Notes: generated from the sequence alone by a model not told the origin. Counted from the stretch's first letter, positions 25,953 through 36,197 are shown. The stretch: 64,000 nucleotides of DNA from JADJLQ01 sp038251405 (GCA_038251405.1 JBBSBH010000012.1:62001-126000), one strand, 5' to 3'. Translations and numbers: made by a program.

Positions 25953-27437
25953 GTGGTAAAGTTTTCCGGAGAAAAAATTGTCAATCAATTAAAATGGCCT
26001 AGTTTGATCATTGTGACGATATTAATATCCTGGTTTTTATACAAGTCCTACAATTCCGAGAAACAAAGAATCAAAAAAGAAGTAGGTCTATTATTTATAA
26101 ATTCCATTCGTGGAATCGAAGGAGATTTTTTCAATAAACTTATTATTAATCGAAGCTTAGCAGATACCAATATTATTTCTTCCATAGCGGGGAAAAAAGA
26201 TTCATTGAAAATTTTTACTTTTATTGCTCATCCAAATCAGGATGAAAAAGAAGTAGTAACAAACGATTGGAAGAGTAATGACAGAGATTCATTAAAAGTA
26301 ATCGTTAGAAAAAATCTGGACTTTATTCAAGGTAATGAATCTTCAACTTCTTTGAGTGAAACAGATGGAGTGATTTCTGTGGTCTTCAAGTCTACTATCG
26401 ATAATCTCCATCATGGGGACACTAATTTCTTGCATCAGGTAAATCATGGGGCAGCATTAGAAAAGAGCTTGCAAACCAGATTTGACCAGAATCTTCAATC
26501 AGCTGGAATGCATATTTCTTATGATCTTAATGTAGTAAAAGACACTATCCGTGAATCTAAAAATGAAAACATTGTAGGAGTATATAAGGATCTGGCTTCC
26601 AGAGAAAAGTATCAAGTAAATTTAAAAAATAATTCTACACTGGCTTTAATGGCAATTTGGCCGGAGATTTTATTGGCATTTTTGCTTTTGACCTTTCTAT
26701 CTCTGGCGTTCTATAGCATGTCCCAAACTATAAAAAACGAAAGAAATCTGATGGAATCTAAGAATGATTTCATACAAAATATGACGCACGAACTGAAAAC
26801 ACCTATCTCTACAGTAAAAGTAGCTCTCGAAGCATTGAATGAGTATGATGGTTTGAATGATGCGGTTCGCCGAGAGGAATACTTATCCATATCCCGAGTA
26901 GAGCTTGATCGCCTTACCTGGCTCGTAGATAGGGTACTTTCCATATCCAAAATCGATCAAGATTTGCCATCGCCACAGAAAGAATCAATTGATCTCGCTG
27001 AAATGATTCAGCAAATTATTCTAACGCTTCAATTGCAACTAGATAGAAAAGATATCAAGATACAATTCAATAATGAAGGCTCCGACTCAATGATATCAGG
27101 TGATCGTCAATGGATTTCTGGTATTGTATATAATTTGTTAGATAATGCCATAAAATATTCAGATAAAACTGATCCGCATATTAATATCTCTATAAACAAA
27201 AAAGAGGGCTTGATAAATCTAATAGTAGAAGACAATGGCCCTGGTATTTCTCCTGAATATCAAGCAAAGATTTTTGAAAAATTTTATCGAATTCCTCAAG
27301 GAAATATACATACGATAAAAGGGCATGGATTAGGTTTAGCTTTTGTAAAAAGATTAGTAGACGAAATGGGTGGGAAAATCAATGTGTTCAGTGAAGTAGG
27401 GAAAGGGGCAGCCTTTAATATATCATTGCCAGTATGA
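25953..27437 (+). CDS. Membrane sensor histidine kinase
   Basis: The 494-residue kinase has a first membrane helix (about 14-30, WPSLIIVTILISWFLY), a periplasmic sensor domain of about 200 residues with no recognised fold, and a second helix (about 230-255). HisKA follows with NMTHELKTP and phospho-acceptor His279. HATPase_c has the N box (IVYNLLDNAIKYS), G1 (VEDNGPGIS) and G2 (GHGLGLAFVK). It resembles the RprX kinases of Bacteroidota by recall. The start is GTG, and a leaderless message is predicted. The last codons overlap the regulator gene (ATGA). It probably controls the adjacent GLPGLI/TonB operon and itself. Confidence 0.92.
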   Translation: MVKFSGEKIVNQLKWPSLIIVTILISWFLYKSYNSEKQRIKKEVGLLFINSIRGIEGDFFNKLIINRSLADTNIISSIAGKKDSLKIFTFIAHPNQDEKEVVTNDWKSNDRDSLKVIVRKNLDFIQGNESSTSLSETDGVISVVFKSTIDNLHHGDTNFLHQVNHGAALEKSLQTRFDQNLQSAGMHISYDLNVVKDTIRESKNENIVGVYKDLASREKYQVNLKNNSTLALMAIWPEILLAFLLLTFLSLAFYSMSQTIKNERNLMESKNDFIQNMTHELKTPISTVKVALEALNEYDGLNDAVRREEYLSISRVELDRLTWLVDRVLSISKIDQDLPSPQKESIDLAEMIQQIILTLQLQLDRKDIKIQFNNEGSDSMISGDRQWISGIVYNLLDNAIKYSDKTDPHINISINKKEGLINLIVEDNGPGISPEYQAKIFEKFYRIPQGNIHTIKGHGLGLAFVKRLVDEMGGKINVFSEVGKGAAFNISLPV

Positions 27438-28117
27438 TAAAAGTACTCTATGTCGAAGATGAAACCAATTTAGCCAAGATCGTAAGTGACACGCTTTCGC
27501 ATAGGCAAATGAAGGTACAATTAATCCAGAGAGGTGACCAGGCCTTTCAGGCCTTTCAATCATTCCAACCAGATATCTGCATTCTGGATGTGATGCTGCC
27601 CCATGTAGATGGGTATACTATTAGCAAACAAATCAGAAGTGTAGATCCACAAGTGCCGATTATTTTTCTAACTGCAAAGAGTCTTTCTGAAGATGTACTG
27701 GATGGCTTTCAAGCTGGTGGAAATGATTTTATGCGAAAACCATTTAGCATGGAAGAGTTGATAGCACGAATTAAAAATTTGCTTTCCATTACTGGTAAAG
27801 CTTCTATGCTCGAATCTACTAGCGAAGGTGTTACCATTGGAAAATTTATTTTTCACTCAGGGAGACAAGAGTTGATATTTAATGGAAATACAAAAAGATT
27901 GTCACATAGAGAAACAGAATTACTTTCCATGTTTGTAGACCATAAAAGTGAAACGGTCCTTAGAAAAAATATTCTTGATAAAATTTGGGGAAACGATTCC
28001 ATATTTAATTCCCGGAATCTGGATGTTTATATTACTAAAATACGCGAATACTTGAAAGCAGATGCTACTATCGAAATCATTACATTGAAAGGTGTTGGAT
28101 ACCGATTGATTGATTAA
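27434..28117 (+). CDS. OmpR-family response regulator
   Basis: The 227-residue regulator has a receiver domain with acidic pair YVEDE, phospho-acceptor Asp52 in ILDVMLP, and Lys in FLTAKS. A winged-helix DNA-binding domain follows (about 130-227, LSHRETELLSMFVDHK, DVYITKIREYLK, TLKGVGYRLID). The FSMEELIARIK block is typical of RprY-like regulators. It overlaps the kinase by 4 nt. Binding to the AGGTTAA arrays is inferred from their direct-repeat form and position, not demonstrated. Its 3' end overlaps the convergent gene by 4 nt. Confidence 0.93.
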   Translation: MIKVLYVEDETNLAKIVSDTLSHRQMKVQLIQRGDQAFQAFQSFQPDICILDVMLPHVDGYTISKQIRSVDPQVPIIFLTAKSLSEDVLDGFQAGGNDFMRKPFSMEELIARIKNLLSITGKASMLESTSEGVTIGKFIFHSGRQELIFNGNTKRLSHRETELLSMFVDHKSETVLRKNILDKIWGNDSIFNSRNLDVYITKIREYLKADATIEIITLKGVGYRLID

Positions 28118-28419
28118 ATTTCCCAATTCCAGTTTTCTGAAGAATTTTTATATTCTTGCTTGGTTTTTATCCTTTCGATTTGCCGGTCTACTATTAATAC
28201 TGCTAATGCATGAGCTACTCCGGATCCATTATTTAGTGCCTCTTGAATTTTACGCTCATCCACATCTAATCTGTACAGATAACTAAATAATAAATCTGGT
28301 TCATCGGTCAAAAATTTACCTACCCTGTCTTCTACCATTTGGGTGAAAGTAGCTCTATCCAGATATGCATCACCTGGTATAAGGTCTCCGAATATTTCAT
28401 TTTTGTCATCCCCAATCAT
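28114..28419 (-). CDS. Conserved-looking hypothetical protein
   Basis: The 101-residue soluble protein contains LDRATFTQMVEDRVGKFL, DEPDLLFSYLYRLDVDERK and GVAHALAVLIVDRQIERIKTK, predicted to be largely helical. No known domain is recognised. It resembles small uncharacterised proteins common in Bacteroidota. It lies 22 nt upstream of nothing else on this strand except the large secreted protein gene that begins beyond its own start, so it is a separate minus-strand gene converging on the regulator. Confidence 0.6.
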   Translation of the reverse strand: MIGDDKNEIFGDLIPGDAYLDRATFTQMVEDRVGKFLTDEPDLLFSYLYRLDVDERKIQEALNNGSGVAHALAVLIVDRQIERIKTKQEYKNSSENWNWEI

Positions 28420-28441
28420 TTTGAAAAAATTGAATTTTGAA

Positions 28442-31009
28442 TCATTGAATTAAAGCCGTTGAAAGTTTTGATTTAATATTTATCCCTTTTTGATTGACAG
28501 CATGGATAAAAAGTATATAGATTCCGTTTAAAGCTAACGTCCCATATTCATCTTTACCATCCCACTCTATGAATCCTTCACTGCCGAGGGACACATTATT
28601 CAATAATTTTCTAATGAGTCTACCCTGGTCATTAAATATATCTATTTGAGTCAAAAAACCTGCTCCAGGTAACTTATAATCCAATACCAGGAGGTCATCA
28701 ATCCCATCATTATTTGGTGTGAACGATACTTTTCTTAATACAAAACTAGATGCATTTATAGTTGAAGATAAATATACGGAGTTCTTACGTGTAGGAGTGC
28801 CATAACCTTCGCTTCCGGCAGCAGAATGCCAATTTGATTTGACAGGATCAGAATTGGGATTGATTCTTTCTAAAGCAACACCTTCTTTAGTATTAAGTAA
28901 TCCATCATGATAACTTTCGTCATATGAAAATGAATCTATCAATGATCCATCACTAGTCCAAAGACTTGCCTGGCCGGCATTGTCAGCAAAGGAAGGCAAG
29001 GCGATGCCAATCAAATGACTGGCATTGACTTTTATATAATTAGAATTCAACCAATCCGTATTGTCAGTAAGCACCCAATATGAATCGGGAAGTATAAAAG
29101 CAGTATTTCGAATAACCTGTCTCTGACGATTAGATTCATTTGAAATAATCATATTATTCAATGAAATTACTTTTGAGCTACGATTGTAAATTTCCAGATA
29201 GTCAAATCCTCCTGAATATGGATTAAACAAAATTTCATTCAATACTAAATCCTTTTTAGTGGCTAATTCGGTCTTTGCAAAATCACCTTCAATAAGATTT
29301 AATGGCCGTCCCAGGCAATCATGTGCAATAATCTGAAAATGATAGACTATTCCAGACAAAAGAGAAGTGCTTGGATAGATTTCAATTTTACTGAAAGTAT
29401 CGCTATACCTACTTTGAAAACTAAGGTTAGGATGGATTGTAATCTGAAAATCGGGATTAAGCTTTTTATTTAAGTAAAGAACAATCAACGGATCATCCTT
29501 TACCAGTATTGAATCTATTCCAGGGGGGATTTTAAAATTTAAGTCCGTTACTGAATTTACTTTTCCCGGGCTGCCTCCAATGAAGGCCTTCGAAGCAATC
29601 CAATTATTCTTTTGATCACATACATTTAGGAGATTGATCATTTCAAGCGACCATCCTCCATTCTTCTTTTGACTATCTCTGTACCAGGAATCATCATAGC
29701 TGACACTATTGATTATTTTACCACCATCTTGAATAATTATAGTTCCATTAGTATTTCGCAGTGCAGGCCATCTTTTCATTCGAAGCACTCGCCCATAGGA
29801 TTGCAAAGCGGTCACTGCATTTATTTCGCACAGCAATAAATATTCACCCGGCAGGAATGGTAATGAACTGGTATCGAAACTATATGCATTATTCTCAAAT
29901 AATAAAGTCAACGGTGCTAGATCAATTACTTTATTACTATTATTAAATAACTCTATGTATTCAAAATTGGGGAGACCGACTACCGGGGAGGGGTCAATCA
30001 TCAACTCTGTGACTAAAATATCATTTGCCCTGATGATTTGATTTACTTTGTGTATCCATACTCCTCTTAAGTTTGAAACCGCATTTCCACTTCTATCAGA
30101 GATCCTTTTACATATTACTTCATACGTTCCAACGGTCAGATTTTTAGCAAAAAATAATACCACTGAAGAGTCATTCAAAAGCTCTACTCGCCAGGGTTGA
30201 TTTAGTCCATTAGATACCACGTAATTTTCAGCATCAGTTGCTGATTCTATTTCAAGTCTTTTATCAAATGCAATAGTTACCTGGTTGGAGTCTGAAATGA
30301 TGGATTTAATTTTCGGTGGACTATCTTTTAAGGTGTCCTGAGCAATAAAAATATCATCAAATAGAAACTTATCTTTTCGGCTGGATGTATACACACATTG
30401 AATGGCAAATATACCTGAAGAGTCTAGCTGTATACTATTATCGTCAATTGTCCATTCTTCAATTAATATAGTACTCCCCGTATAATCGGCTGATAGCGTC
30501 CACTCGGTATTATTTTTTGTGATTTTTATTCTTGCCAGTGCTGGTTCATTGGCTAAAGCACCAGCCCCCCCAGTTGCTAATAAGGTCTTCTTTCCTTCTA
30601 TTTGCTTATAAAATTGAAGTGCATCCAAACTGCCGTTTTCCCCAATTCGAATAAAGTATGCATTTGTTAAAGAAAGGGATGTATCATCAGCAAACAAATA
30701 AATGCGCAATTGGTTACTTTCTGAAGGAGCAAAATTCATTTTAAACCAAAAATTCCATTCTTGTAATGCATTTAATGTATAGTTTGCATAAATAGTCGAA
30801 ATGCCGGTTTCATTTCCTAAGCTTTGTAATTGATGATCGATATTTAAGCGAAAGTCCTTCGATTGTCCATACCACACCCTATTTTCGTTCCAGGAAGAAT
30901 CATTAAATTGTTGATTTATCGACTGAGAAACAACAAAAAAGGGCATTAAAAAAAATAAAAATTGAAGTGCGCCAGGAAATGGCAAATTACAAATGGCTTT
31001 TGAATCCAT
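28442..31009 (-). CDS. Large secreted lamin-tail-domain protein with gliding/T9SS-type C-terminus
   Basis: The roughly 855-residue protein has a hydrophobic leader (LQFLFFLMPFFVVSQS). Two lamin-tail-domain-like segments are seen (ILVTELMIDPSPVVG...FEYIELFNNS and LVLNEILFNPYSGGFDYLEI). The C-terminal domain is FlgD/CHU_C-like (FTPNNDGIDDLLVLDY, IDIFNDQGRLIRKLL, GKDEYGTLALNGIYI), the type found on T9SS cargo. Surface attachment or secretion is expected, with unknown function. The frame extends upstream into asd, so a start at 31009 (or Met at 31036) is more likely than the longest possible frame. Confidence 0.82.
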   Translation of the reverse strand: MDSKAICNLPFPGALQFLFFLMPFFVVSQSINQQFNDSSWNENRVWYGQSKDFRLNIDHQLQSLGNETGISTIYANYTLNALQEWNFWFKMNFAPSESNQLRIYLFADDTSLSLTNAYFIRIGENGSLDALQFYKQIEGKKTLLATGGAGALANEPALARIKITKNNTEWTLSADYTGSTILIEEWTIDDNSIQLDSSGIFAIQCVYTSSRKDKFLFDDIFIAQDTLKDSPPKIKSIISDSNQVTIAFDKRLEIESATDAENYVVSNGLNQPWRVELLNDSSVVLFFAKNLTVGTYEVICKRISDRSGNAVSNLRGVWIHKVNQIIRANDILVTELMIDPSPVVGLPNFEYIELFNNSNKVIDLAPLTLLFENNAYSFDTSSLPFLPGEYLLLCEINAVTALQSYGRVLRMKRWPALRNTNGTIIIQDGGKIINSVSYDDSWYRDSQKKNGGWSLEMINLLNVCDQKNNWIASKAFIGGSPGKVNSVTDLNFKIPPGIDSILVKDDPLIVLYLNKKLNPDFQITIHPNLSFQSRYSDTFSKIEIYPSTSLLSGIVYHFQIIAHDCLGRPLNLIEGDFAKTELATKKDLVLNEILFNPYSGGFDYLEIYNRSSKVISLNNMIISNESNRQRQVIRNTAFILPDSYWVLTDNTDWLNSNYIKVNASHLIGIALPSFADNAGQASLWTSDGSLIDSFSYDESYHDGLLNTKEGVALERINPNSDPVKSNWHSAAGSEGYGTPTRKNSVYLSSTINASSFVLRKVSFTPNNDGIDDLLVLDYKLPGAGFLTQIDIFNDQGRLIRKLLNNVSLGSEGFIEWDGKDEYGTLALNGIYILFIHAVNQKGINIKSKLSTALIQ

Positions 31010-31095
31010 TTCCGCTCGATATAAGTGACACTTCATTATAAAAATTAATATATGTCTAATAAACGACCTAAAAGTAGAAACAATCTGAAACTCCT

Positions 31096-31103
31096 TATAT
31101 TTG
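31096..31103 (+). promoter_or_regulatory. -7 box of asd
   Basis: TATATTTG is an exact TAnnTTTG, with a leader of about 25 nt to the asd ATG. Confidence 0.45.
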
Positions 31104-31134
31104 CGTCCCTTTAAATTATAAAAACTTAATAATA

Positions 31135-32154
31135 ATGAGAGTTGCATGCGTTGGCGCAACCGGTTTGGTGGGTACGGTAATGTGCCAGGTTCTTGAAGAA
31201 CGAAATTTCCCTATCACTGATTTTATTCCGGTGGCATCAGAAAAATCTGCTGGTAATAAGTTCACATTCAAGGGCAAAGAATACATTATACATTCACTAG
31301 CTCAGGCTGTTGCAAAAAAACCTGATATCGCATTATTTTCTGCAGGAGCAAGTGTATCCACTGAATGGGCTCCCAAGTTTGCTGAAGCAGGTACTATAGT
31401 GGTAGATAACTCCTCTGCATGGCGCATGGACCCTTCTAAAAAATTAATTGTCCCGGAGGTAAATGGAAATGCTATTACGAAAGAAGACAGGATTATTGCC
31501 AATCCAAATTGTAGCACTATACAGATGGTTGCTGCATTGGCTCCCCTACACAAAGCATATGGCATTAAAAGACTGGTCATATCTACCTATCAATCTGTAA
31601 CGGGTACCGGTGTAAAAGCTGTAAAGCAATATGATAGAGAAAGTACCGGAGAGCATGTTCCTAATGAAGAGAAAGCCTACAAATACCCCATATATGAGAA
31701 TGTAATACCACATTGTGATGTTTTTTTAGACAATGGTTATACCAAAGAGGAAATGAAAATGGTAAATGAAACCCACAAAATAATGGGTGATGATTCTATC
31801 CGTATTACAGCTACAGCTGTCAGAGTGCCTGTGAAAGGTGGACATAGTGAAAGTGTAAATGTAGAATTTGAAAAAGAATTTGATATAGATGAAATTAAAA
31901 GCCTTCTTGCTGCCTCTAAAGGCATAGAATTGCTGGATGACTTGGCAACTTTTAAATACCCTATGCCGTTATATGCTAAAGGGAAAAATGAAGTGTTCGT
32001 GGGAAGAATTCGCCGGGATGAATCACAAGACAAAACACTAAATATGTGGATAGTAGCAGATAATCTTAGAAAAGGAGCGGCTACTAATGCTATACAGATA
32101 GCAGAATATATGATAGAGCATGAATTGATACCTTTAGAAGCGATGGCCGTTTAA
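31135..32154 (+). CDS. asd: Aspartate-semialdehyde dehydrogenase
   Basis: The 339-residue enzyme has the NADP-binding N-terminus (RVACVGATGLVGTVM), active-site Cys126 in NPNCSTIQMV, and the C-terminal catalytic His region (VRVPVKGGHSESVNVEF). It converts aspartyl phosphate to the semialdehyde for Lys, Met, Thr and diaminopimelate synthesis. Length is normal. It carries its own -7 box and is divergent from the lamin-tail gene. Confidence 0.96.
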   Translation: MRVACVGATGLVGTVMCQVLEERNFPITDFIPVASEKSAGNKFTFKGKEYIIHSLAQAVAKKPDIALFSAGASVSTEWAPKFAEAGTIVVDNSSAWRMDPSKKLIVPEVNGNAITKEDRIIANPNCSTIQMVAALAPLHKAYGIKRLVISTYQSVTGTGVKAVKQYDRESTGEHVPNEEKAYKYPIYENVIPHCDVFLDNGYTKEEMKMVNETHKIMGDDSIRITATAVRVPVKGGHSESVNVEFEKEFDIDEIKSLLAASKGIELLDDLATFKYPMPLYAKGKNEVFVGRIRRDESQDKTLNMWIVADNLRKGAATNAIQIAEYMIEHELIPLEAMAV

Positions 32155-32210
32155 ACTAACTCTATTTTGTACTATTTGATTTATTTACATAACCGTAACT
32201 GATTATACGC

Positions 32211-33563
32211 ATGAAAACTAGAATTGTCTTTTGGGGCACCAATGCAACAAACGAAAAAGTACTTGTAGCTCTCCAGCTAGATCCTGATCAAAACAAAGTG
32301 CAAGAATGGATTTTTCCCGCATCTATTGTAACCGAAGATTTTGCCAATGCCATGATGAAAGAATGGAGAAACGAAAAAGATGTTCCATTTCCAGACACCA
32401 TAACGCCTACTGTAAAGGCACTTACAGCATCAGAATCACTGCTCTCTCCTGACATTAAACCTGATAAAGAAGATATCATATCCAGAGCACAGTCTGAATG
32501 GCATTTTATTGTACTTTCTCATAAATTAAAACAAGGTTTTGAGAATGAATATAATGACCTGAAAGAAAAGACTGAAAAATTAGCTAAGTACGATAATGAA
32601 CTTTGGGAGGAACTAAAAGGATTTTGGGATCGGGTACAAAATCAGGTAAGAGAAAGAAATCTCTTCAGAGAGCATGCACAAATATTGAGAGATGGTACAA
32701 ATGCCTTATTTGAAAATCTAAAGAAACTAAGAAAAGTAGTAGATGATGAATTTGATAAATCCTCTAAGGAACATGTAACTAAGTTCCAGACAAAGCTGGA
32801 AGCTATCAATGAAAAATTGAGTAAAGGGCTAAGTTTGCAACCTATTTTTGATGAACTAAGGCAGTTGCAACAAAATTTACACAAAGCCGAACTCAATAGA
32901 AATGATCGTGGATTTGTATGGAACCAAATTGATGCCCTGTTCAAACAAATTAAAGAAAAAAGGGCTGGTAATCGCGAGGGCAAAGATGGGGCTCCCGGTA
33001 CAGACAGACTTTCCAGGAGATTTGAAGGATTGATAGAAGCTTTGAATAAAATGCAATCTTCCATAAAGCGAGATTATAGTGATTTGGAATTTGAAAAAAG
33101 AAGAGTAGCTAATTCAGATGGACAATTAGAAACACAAATACGGCAGGCCAAAATAAAAATGATTGAAGAGCGGATCAAGTCGAAAGAAGAAAAGCTCAAA
33201 GACATGAATGATACTAAGACTGATCTTGAAAAAAGGCAAGAGCAGGAGAAGCAAAAAGAAATTCGCAGAGCAGAGAAAGAAAAACTAGAGCAAGCAAAGC
33301 ATTTCGCTGAAGATCGCATCAAAGAAGAAATGCGCAAAGCTGCTGAGGCAAGAAAAGATGACGCTCGAATTGAAAAAGCTGCTGAGGCCATTACGGGCAA
33401 ACCTTCACCTAATGATAGTGTGATAGATGTGATAGGAACTACCTTGGGTGAAACCCTGGAGGATGTGGTAGACACCGTGAGAGCCGTGTCAGAAGTAATT
33501 TCTGATAAAATACATGACTTCACTGAAGGGTCAAGATCTGAAAGTGATGAAACAAAAAGCTGA
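32211..33563 (+). CDS. Coiled-coil hypothetical protein
   Basis: This 450-residue cytoplasmic-type protein has a compact N-terminal domain of about 90 residues (TRIVFWGTNATNEKVLVALQ). A long charged coiled-coil region follows (about 90-390; for example EERIKSKEEKLKDMNDTKTD and EIRRAEKEKLEQ). The amphipathic tail is VIDVIGTTLGETLEDVVDTV. Parts of the helical region resemble DUF349-like repeats, but I cannot assign it firmly. It follows asd by 56 nt on the same strand and ends at a good terminator, so a shared transcript is possible. Function is unknown. Confidence 0.75.
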   Translation: MKTRIVFWGTNATNEKVLVALQLDPDQNKVQEWIFPASIVTEDFANAMMKEWRNEKDVPFPDTITPTVKALTASESLLSPDIKPDKEDIISRAQSEWHFIVLSHKLKQGFENEYNDLKEKTEKLAKYDNELWEELKGFWDRVQNQVRERNLFREHAQILRDGTNALFENLKKLRKVVDDEFDKSSKEHVTKFQTKLEAINEKLSKGLSLQPIFDELRQLQQNLHKAELNRNDRGFVWNQIDALFKQIKEKRAGNREGKDGAPGTDRLSRRFEGLIEALNKMQSSIKRDYSDLEFEKRRVANSDGQLETQIRQAKIKMIEERIKSKEEKLKDMNDTKTDLEKRQEQEKQKEIRRAEKEKLEQAKHFAEDRIKEEMRKAAEARKDDARIEKAAEAITGKPSPNDSVIDVIGTTLGETLEDVVDTVRAVSEVISDKIHDFTEGSRSESDETKS

Positions 33564-33584
33564 TTTTAATATTACCAAATATCA

Positions 33585-33617
33585 AATCCTGTTGCTTTAT
33601 AGGCTACAGGATTTTTT
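33585..33617 (+). terminator. Intrinsic terminator after the coiled-coil gene
   Basis: AATCCTGT pairs with ACAGGATT (33606-33613), extended by further partial pairing, and is followed by a T run. It lies 21 nt past the stop codon and reaches the end of the convergent PD40 gene. Confidence 0.7.
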
Positions 33618-34548
33618 ATTTCAGTATCACCGTATTTTCAACTGGTATCCAATAAATATTATCATTCCCATTCCATGGGCTACTGGCTTTTAGTTTCAAT
33701 TCCTTCAAATTCATCCTTTTTTCAAATGGCGTTTGGAAAATTCCCCGTGATGATGCGAAAAATAAATTTTTTTTATCCGGACTTACATAGGGGCAATAGG
33801 TTAGGCCATTTCCATTGATGGCACCTCCCAGATTTATAGCTTTTTGCCATTTATTGAATTTATTTTTTTTGCTGATAAACAAATCACCTGAGCCGAAATT
33901 TCCAGGTCTTTTATATCCGGTAAAGATGACATACCCTTCATCAGGATCCACAAAAGCATTAAACTCTGCCCCTTTTGAATTAATCTCTTCAGGCAGGCTT
34001 TTCGCTTCCACATATTTTCCATTTTCTAAAATGCAAACTACTATGTCTTCATTACTACCCTCCATATCTCTGGTAAAATATATATTGCCTGACTTAGTTA
34101 CAGAAGGGTAAAATTCATCTTTGTCCGAATTTATTGGTGAGCCTGCATTTATAGGACTTGTCCACTTCCCATCCATTTTAGTTACAAACCAAATATCATA
34201 ATCTTTATGTTTTGATCCGGATATTGGCCTGGATGAGGCAAAATATAATCTATTGCCATCTGGCGAAAAACTAGGCTCCAGATCATTGTAAATCCCTGAA
34301 AAATCCGCCACCTCCGGCTTAGACCACTTTCCATTTTTCCTGGTAGCATGCATGATCACACTATATCCGAAACCGCTTCTGTATTGCAAAGTATAAAACA
34401 GATCATGGCCATTTGGGGAAATGGCCACATCCCGGTTACCTAATTCATCTGAGATGGTACCAGGCTCAAAAAGTTGAGGGATAGTATCTGCTATTAGACA
34501 ATTTGACAAAAAAAAGGTGAAAATCGAGCTGAGAATAAGACTTTTCAT
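33616..34548 (-). CDS. Secreted PD40/TolB-like propeller protein
   Basis: The roughly 310-residue protein has a leader (LILSSIFTFFLSNCLIA) and repeated PD40 blades: DVAISPNGHDLFYT, EPSFSPDGNRLYFASSRP, YPSVTKSGNIYFTR, CPYVSPDKKNLFFASSRG. There is no catalytic domain. Such propellers usually bind ligands or partners, and the role here is unknown. ATG 34548 is chosen since the leader starts there. It is divergent from the sulfatase with about 160 nt between the chosen starts. Confidence 0.8.
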   Translation of the reverse strand: MKSLILSSIFTFFLSNCLIADTIPQLFEPGTISDELGNRDVAISPNGHDLFYTLQYRSGFGYSVIMHATRKNGKWSKPEVADFSGIYNDLEPSFSPDGNRLYFASSRPISGSKHKDYDIWFVTKMDGKWTSPINAGSPINSDKDEFYPSVTKSGNIYFTRDMEGSNEDIVVCILENGKYVEAKSLPEEINSKGAEFNAFVDPDEGYVIFTGYKRPGNFGSGDLFISKKNKFNKWQKAINLGGAINGNGLTYCPYVSPDKKNLFFASSRGIFQTPFEKRMNLKELKLKASSPWNGNDNIYWIPVENTVILK

Positions 34549-34707
34549 TTTACATAAATATTTAATGATTGAAAAGGTAATGCAACTACCCCAATTAACT
34601 CTCATTTCTAAAACCCAATAAATAAAATTCCCCCTGATAGGGTGATCAATCATATGATTTATCTGTCAATTATATTAACTTCGATTGGTTACATAATTTC
34701 ATGGTTT

Positions 34708-36177
34708 ATGAAGAAATTGATAGTATTGGCGTTGATTTTAAATTATTTTTCTATACATGGTCAAAAAAATAGTAAGCCCAATATCATCTATATCTATGCA
34801 GATGATCTCGGCTATGGAGAATTAGGTTGCTATGGCCAATTAAAAATAAAGACTCCTAATGTAGACCGTTTAGCTTCTCAAGGAATCAGATTCACAAGAC
34901 ACTATTCCAGCGCACCTGTATGTGCCCCTTCAAGATGTATGTTGCTTACGGGCAAACACCCTGGTCATAGTTATATTCGCGGAAATTATGAGTTAGGTGG
35001 GTTCCCGGATAGTACTGAAGGAGGACAAATGCCATTACCTGAGGGTACTATTACGATAGCAAAATTATTAAAAAATAAAGGTTACAAAACTGCTGCCATT
35101 GGTAAATGGGGACTAGGAATGAATAATACAACAGGCAATCCAAATGCACAGGGCTTTGATTATTTCTATGGATACCTATGCCAAAAACAAGCGCACAATT
35201 ATTATCCCACTCACCTATGGGAAAATGGTAAATGGGACACCTTAGATAATCCAGAAATAAATGTTCATCGAAAAATAGATGTTGCCCAAGTAACTGATGA
35301 AGACTATGAATATTACAAAGGAAGTGATTATGCCCCGGATAAAATGATCCAAAAAGCCCTGGCCTTTATAAATCAAAACAAAAAAAATCCATTCTTTCTT
35401 TATTTTCCTAGTCCTATACCGCATCTTTCTTTGCAAATACCAGATCGATATTTGCAACCATATTTAGGGAAGTTTGAGGAAAAACCTTATCTGAGTCAAA
35501 ATGGGTATGCTATGCATAAAACGCCTTCTTCTGCGTACGCCGCCATGATCACTTATTTGGATGCTCAAATAGGACTAATCCTTAAAAAAGTAAAGTCCGA
35601 AGGCTTAGAAAATAATACCATCATCATGTTTTCAAGTGATAATGGCGCTACTTTTACAGGAGGTGTAGATGCAGCCTATTTTAATAGCGCATCAGGCTTG
35701 CGGGGATTAAAAATGGATCTTTATGAAGGTGGCATCAGATCGCCCTTTATTGTAAAATGGCCTGGAAAAATCAGAGCTAATACTTCAACGGATTTAGTAA
35801 GTATACAATATGATCTCATGGCCACCCTCAACGAATTATTAGGATTGAATGCACCCACAAATGATGGGATTTCTTATCTGCCCACTTTACTAGGAAATTC
35901 AAAAATGCAGAAAAGAAGGCCGTATACTTATTTTGAATATCCTGAGAAGGGAGGTCAACTTGCCATTCATTTTGAGCAGTGGAAAGGTGTGAAAATGAAT
36001 ATGAAAACCAATAAAAATGTTCCATGGGAACTGTATGATTTACAATCAGATCCATTGGAGACTAACGATGTAGCTTCTATGCATTTAGATATACTCCAAA
36101 AATTAGATGCCATAGTTTTAAAGGAACATACTAATTCTCACGTGCGCGAATGGGAATTTGTAAATCCAAAATTTTGA
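34708..36177 (+). CDS. Secreted sulfatase
   Basis: The roughly 489-residue protein of the alkaline phosphatase/arylsulfatase fold has a leader (KLIVLALILNYFSIHG) and the metal site IYIYADDLGYGELGCYG. The formylglycine motif CAPSR carries Cys72, with GKWGLGMNN downstream. Cys-type maturation by an anaerobic or FGE-type enzyme is expected; none is in the window. It probably removes sulfate from glycans, with specificity unknown. ATG 34708 fits the leader better than an upstream ATG at 34642. Confidence 0.9.
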   Translation: MKKLIVLALILNYFSIHGQKNSKPNIIYIYADDLGYGELGCYGQLKIKTPNVDRLASQGIRFTRHYSSAPVCAPSRCMLLTGKHPGHSYIRGNYELGGFPDSTEGGQMPLPEGTITIAKLLKNKGYKTAAIGKWGLGMNNTTGNPNAQGFDYFYGYLCQKQAHNYYPTHLWENGKWDTLDNPEINVHRKIDVAQVTDEDYEYYKGSDYAPDKMIQKALAFINQNKKNPFFLYFPSPIPHLSLQIPDRYLQPYLGKFEEKPYLSQNGYAMHKTPSSAYAAMITYLDAQIGLILKKVKSEGLENNTIIMFSSDNGATFTGGVDAAYFNSASGLRGLKMDLYEGGIRSPFIVKWPGKIRANTSTDLVSIQYDLMATLNELLGLNAPTNDGISYLPTLLGNSKMQKRRPYTYFEYPEKGGQLAIHFEQWKGVKMNMKTNKNVPWELYDLQSDPLETNDVASMHLDILQKLDAIVLKEHTNSHVREWEFVNPKF

Positions 36178-36197
36178 ATATCAGAAACGATTTAAAA

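Noticed and set aside
32642..33523. Two long antisense frames opposite the coiled-coil gene
   Set aside because: Lys/Glu-rich coiled-coil coding DNA produces Ser/Phe/Leu-rich reverse frames; the forward gene is better supported.
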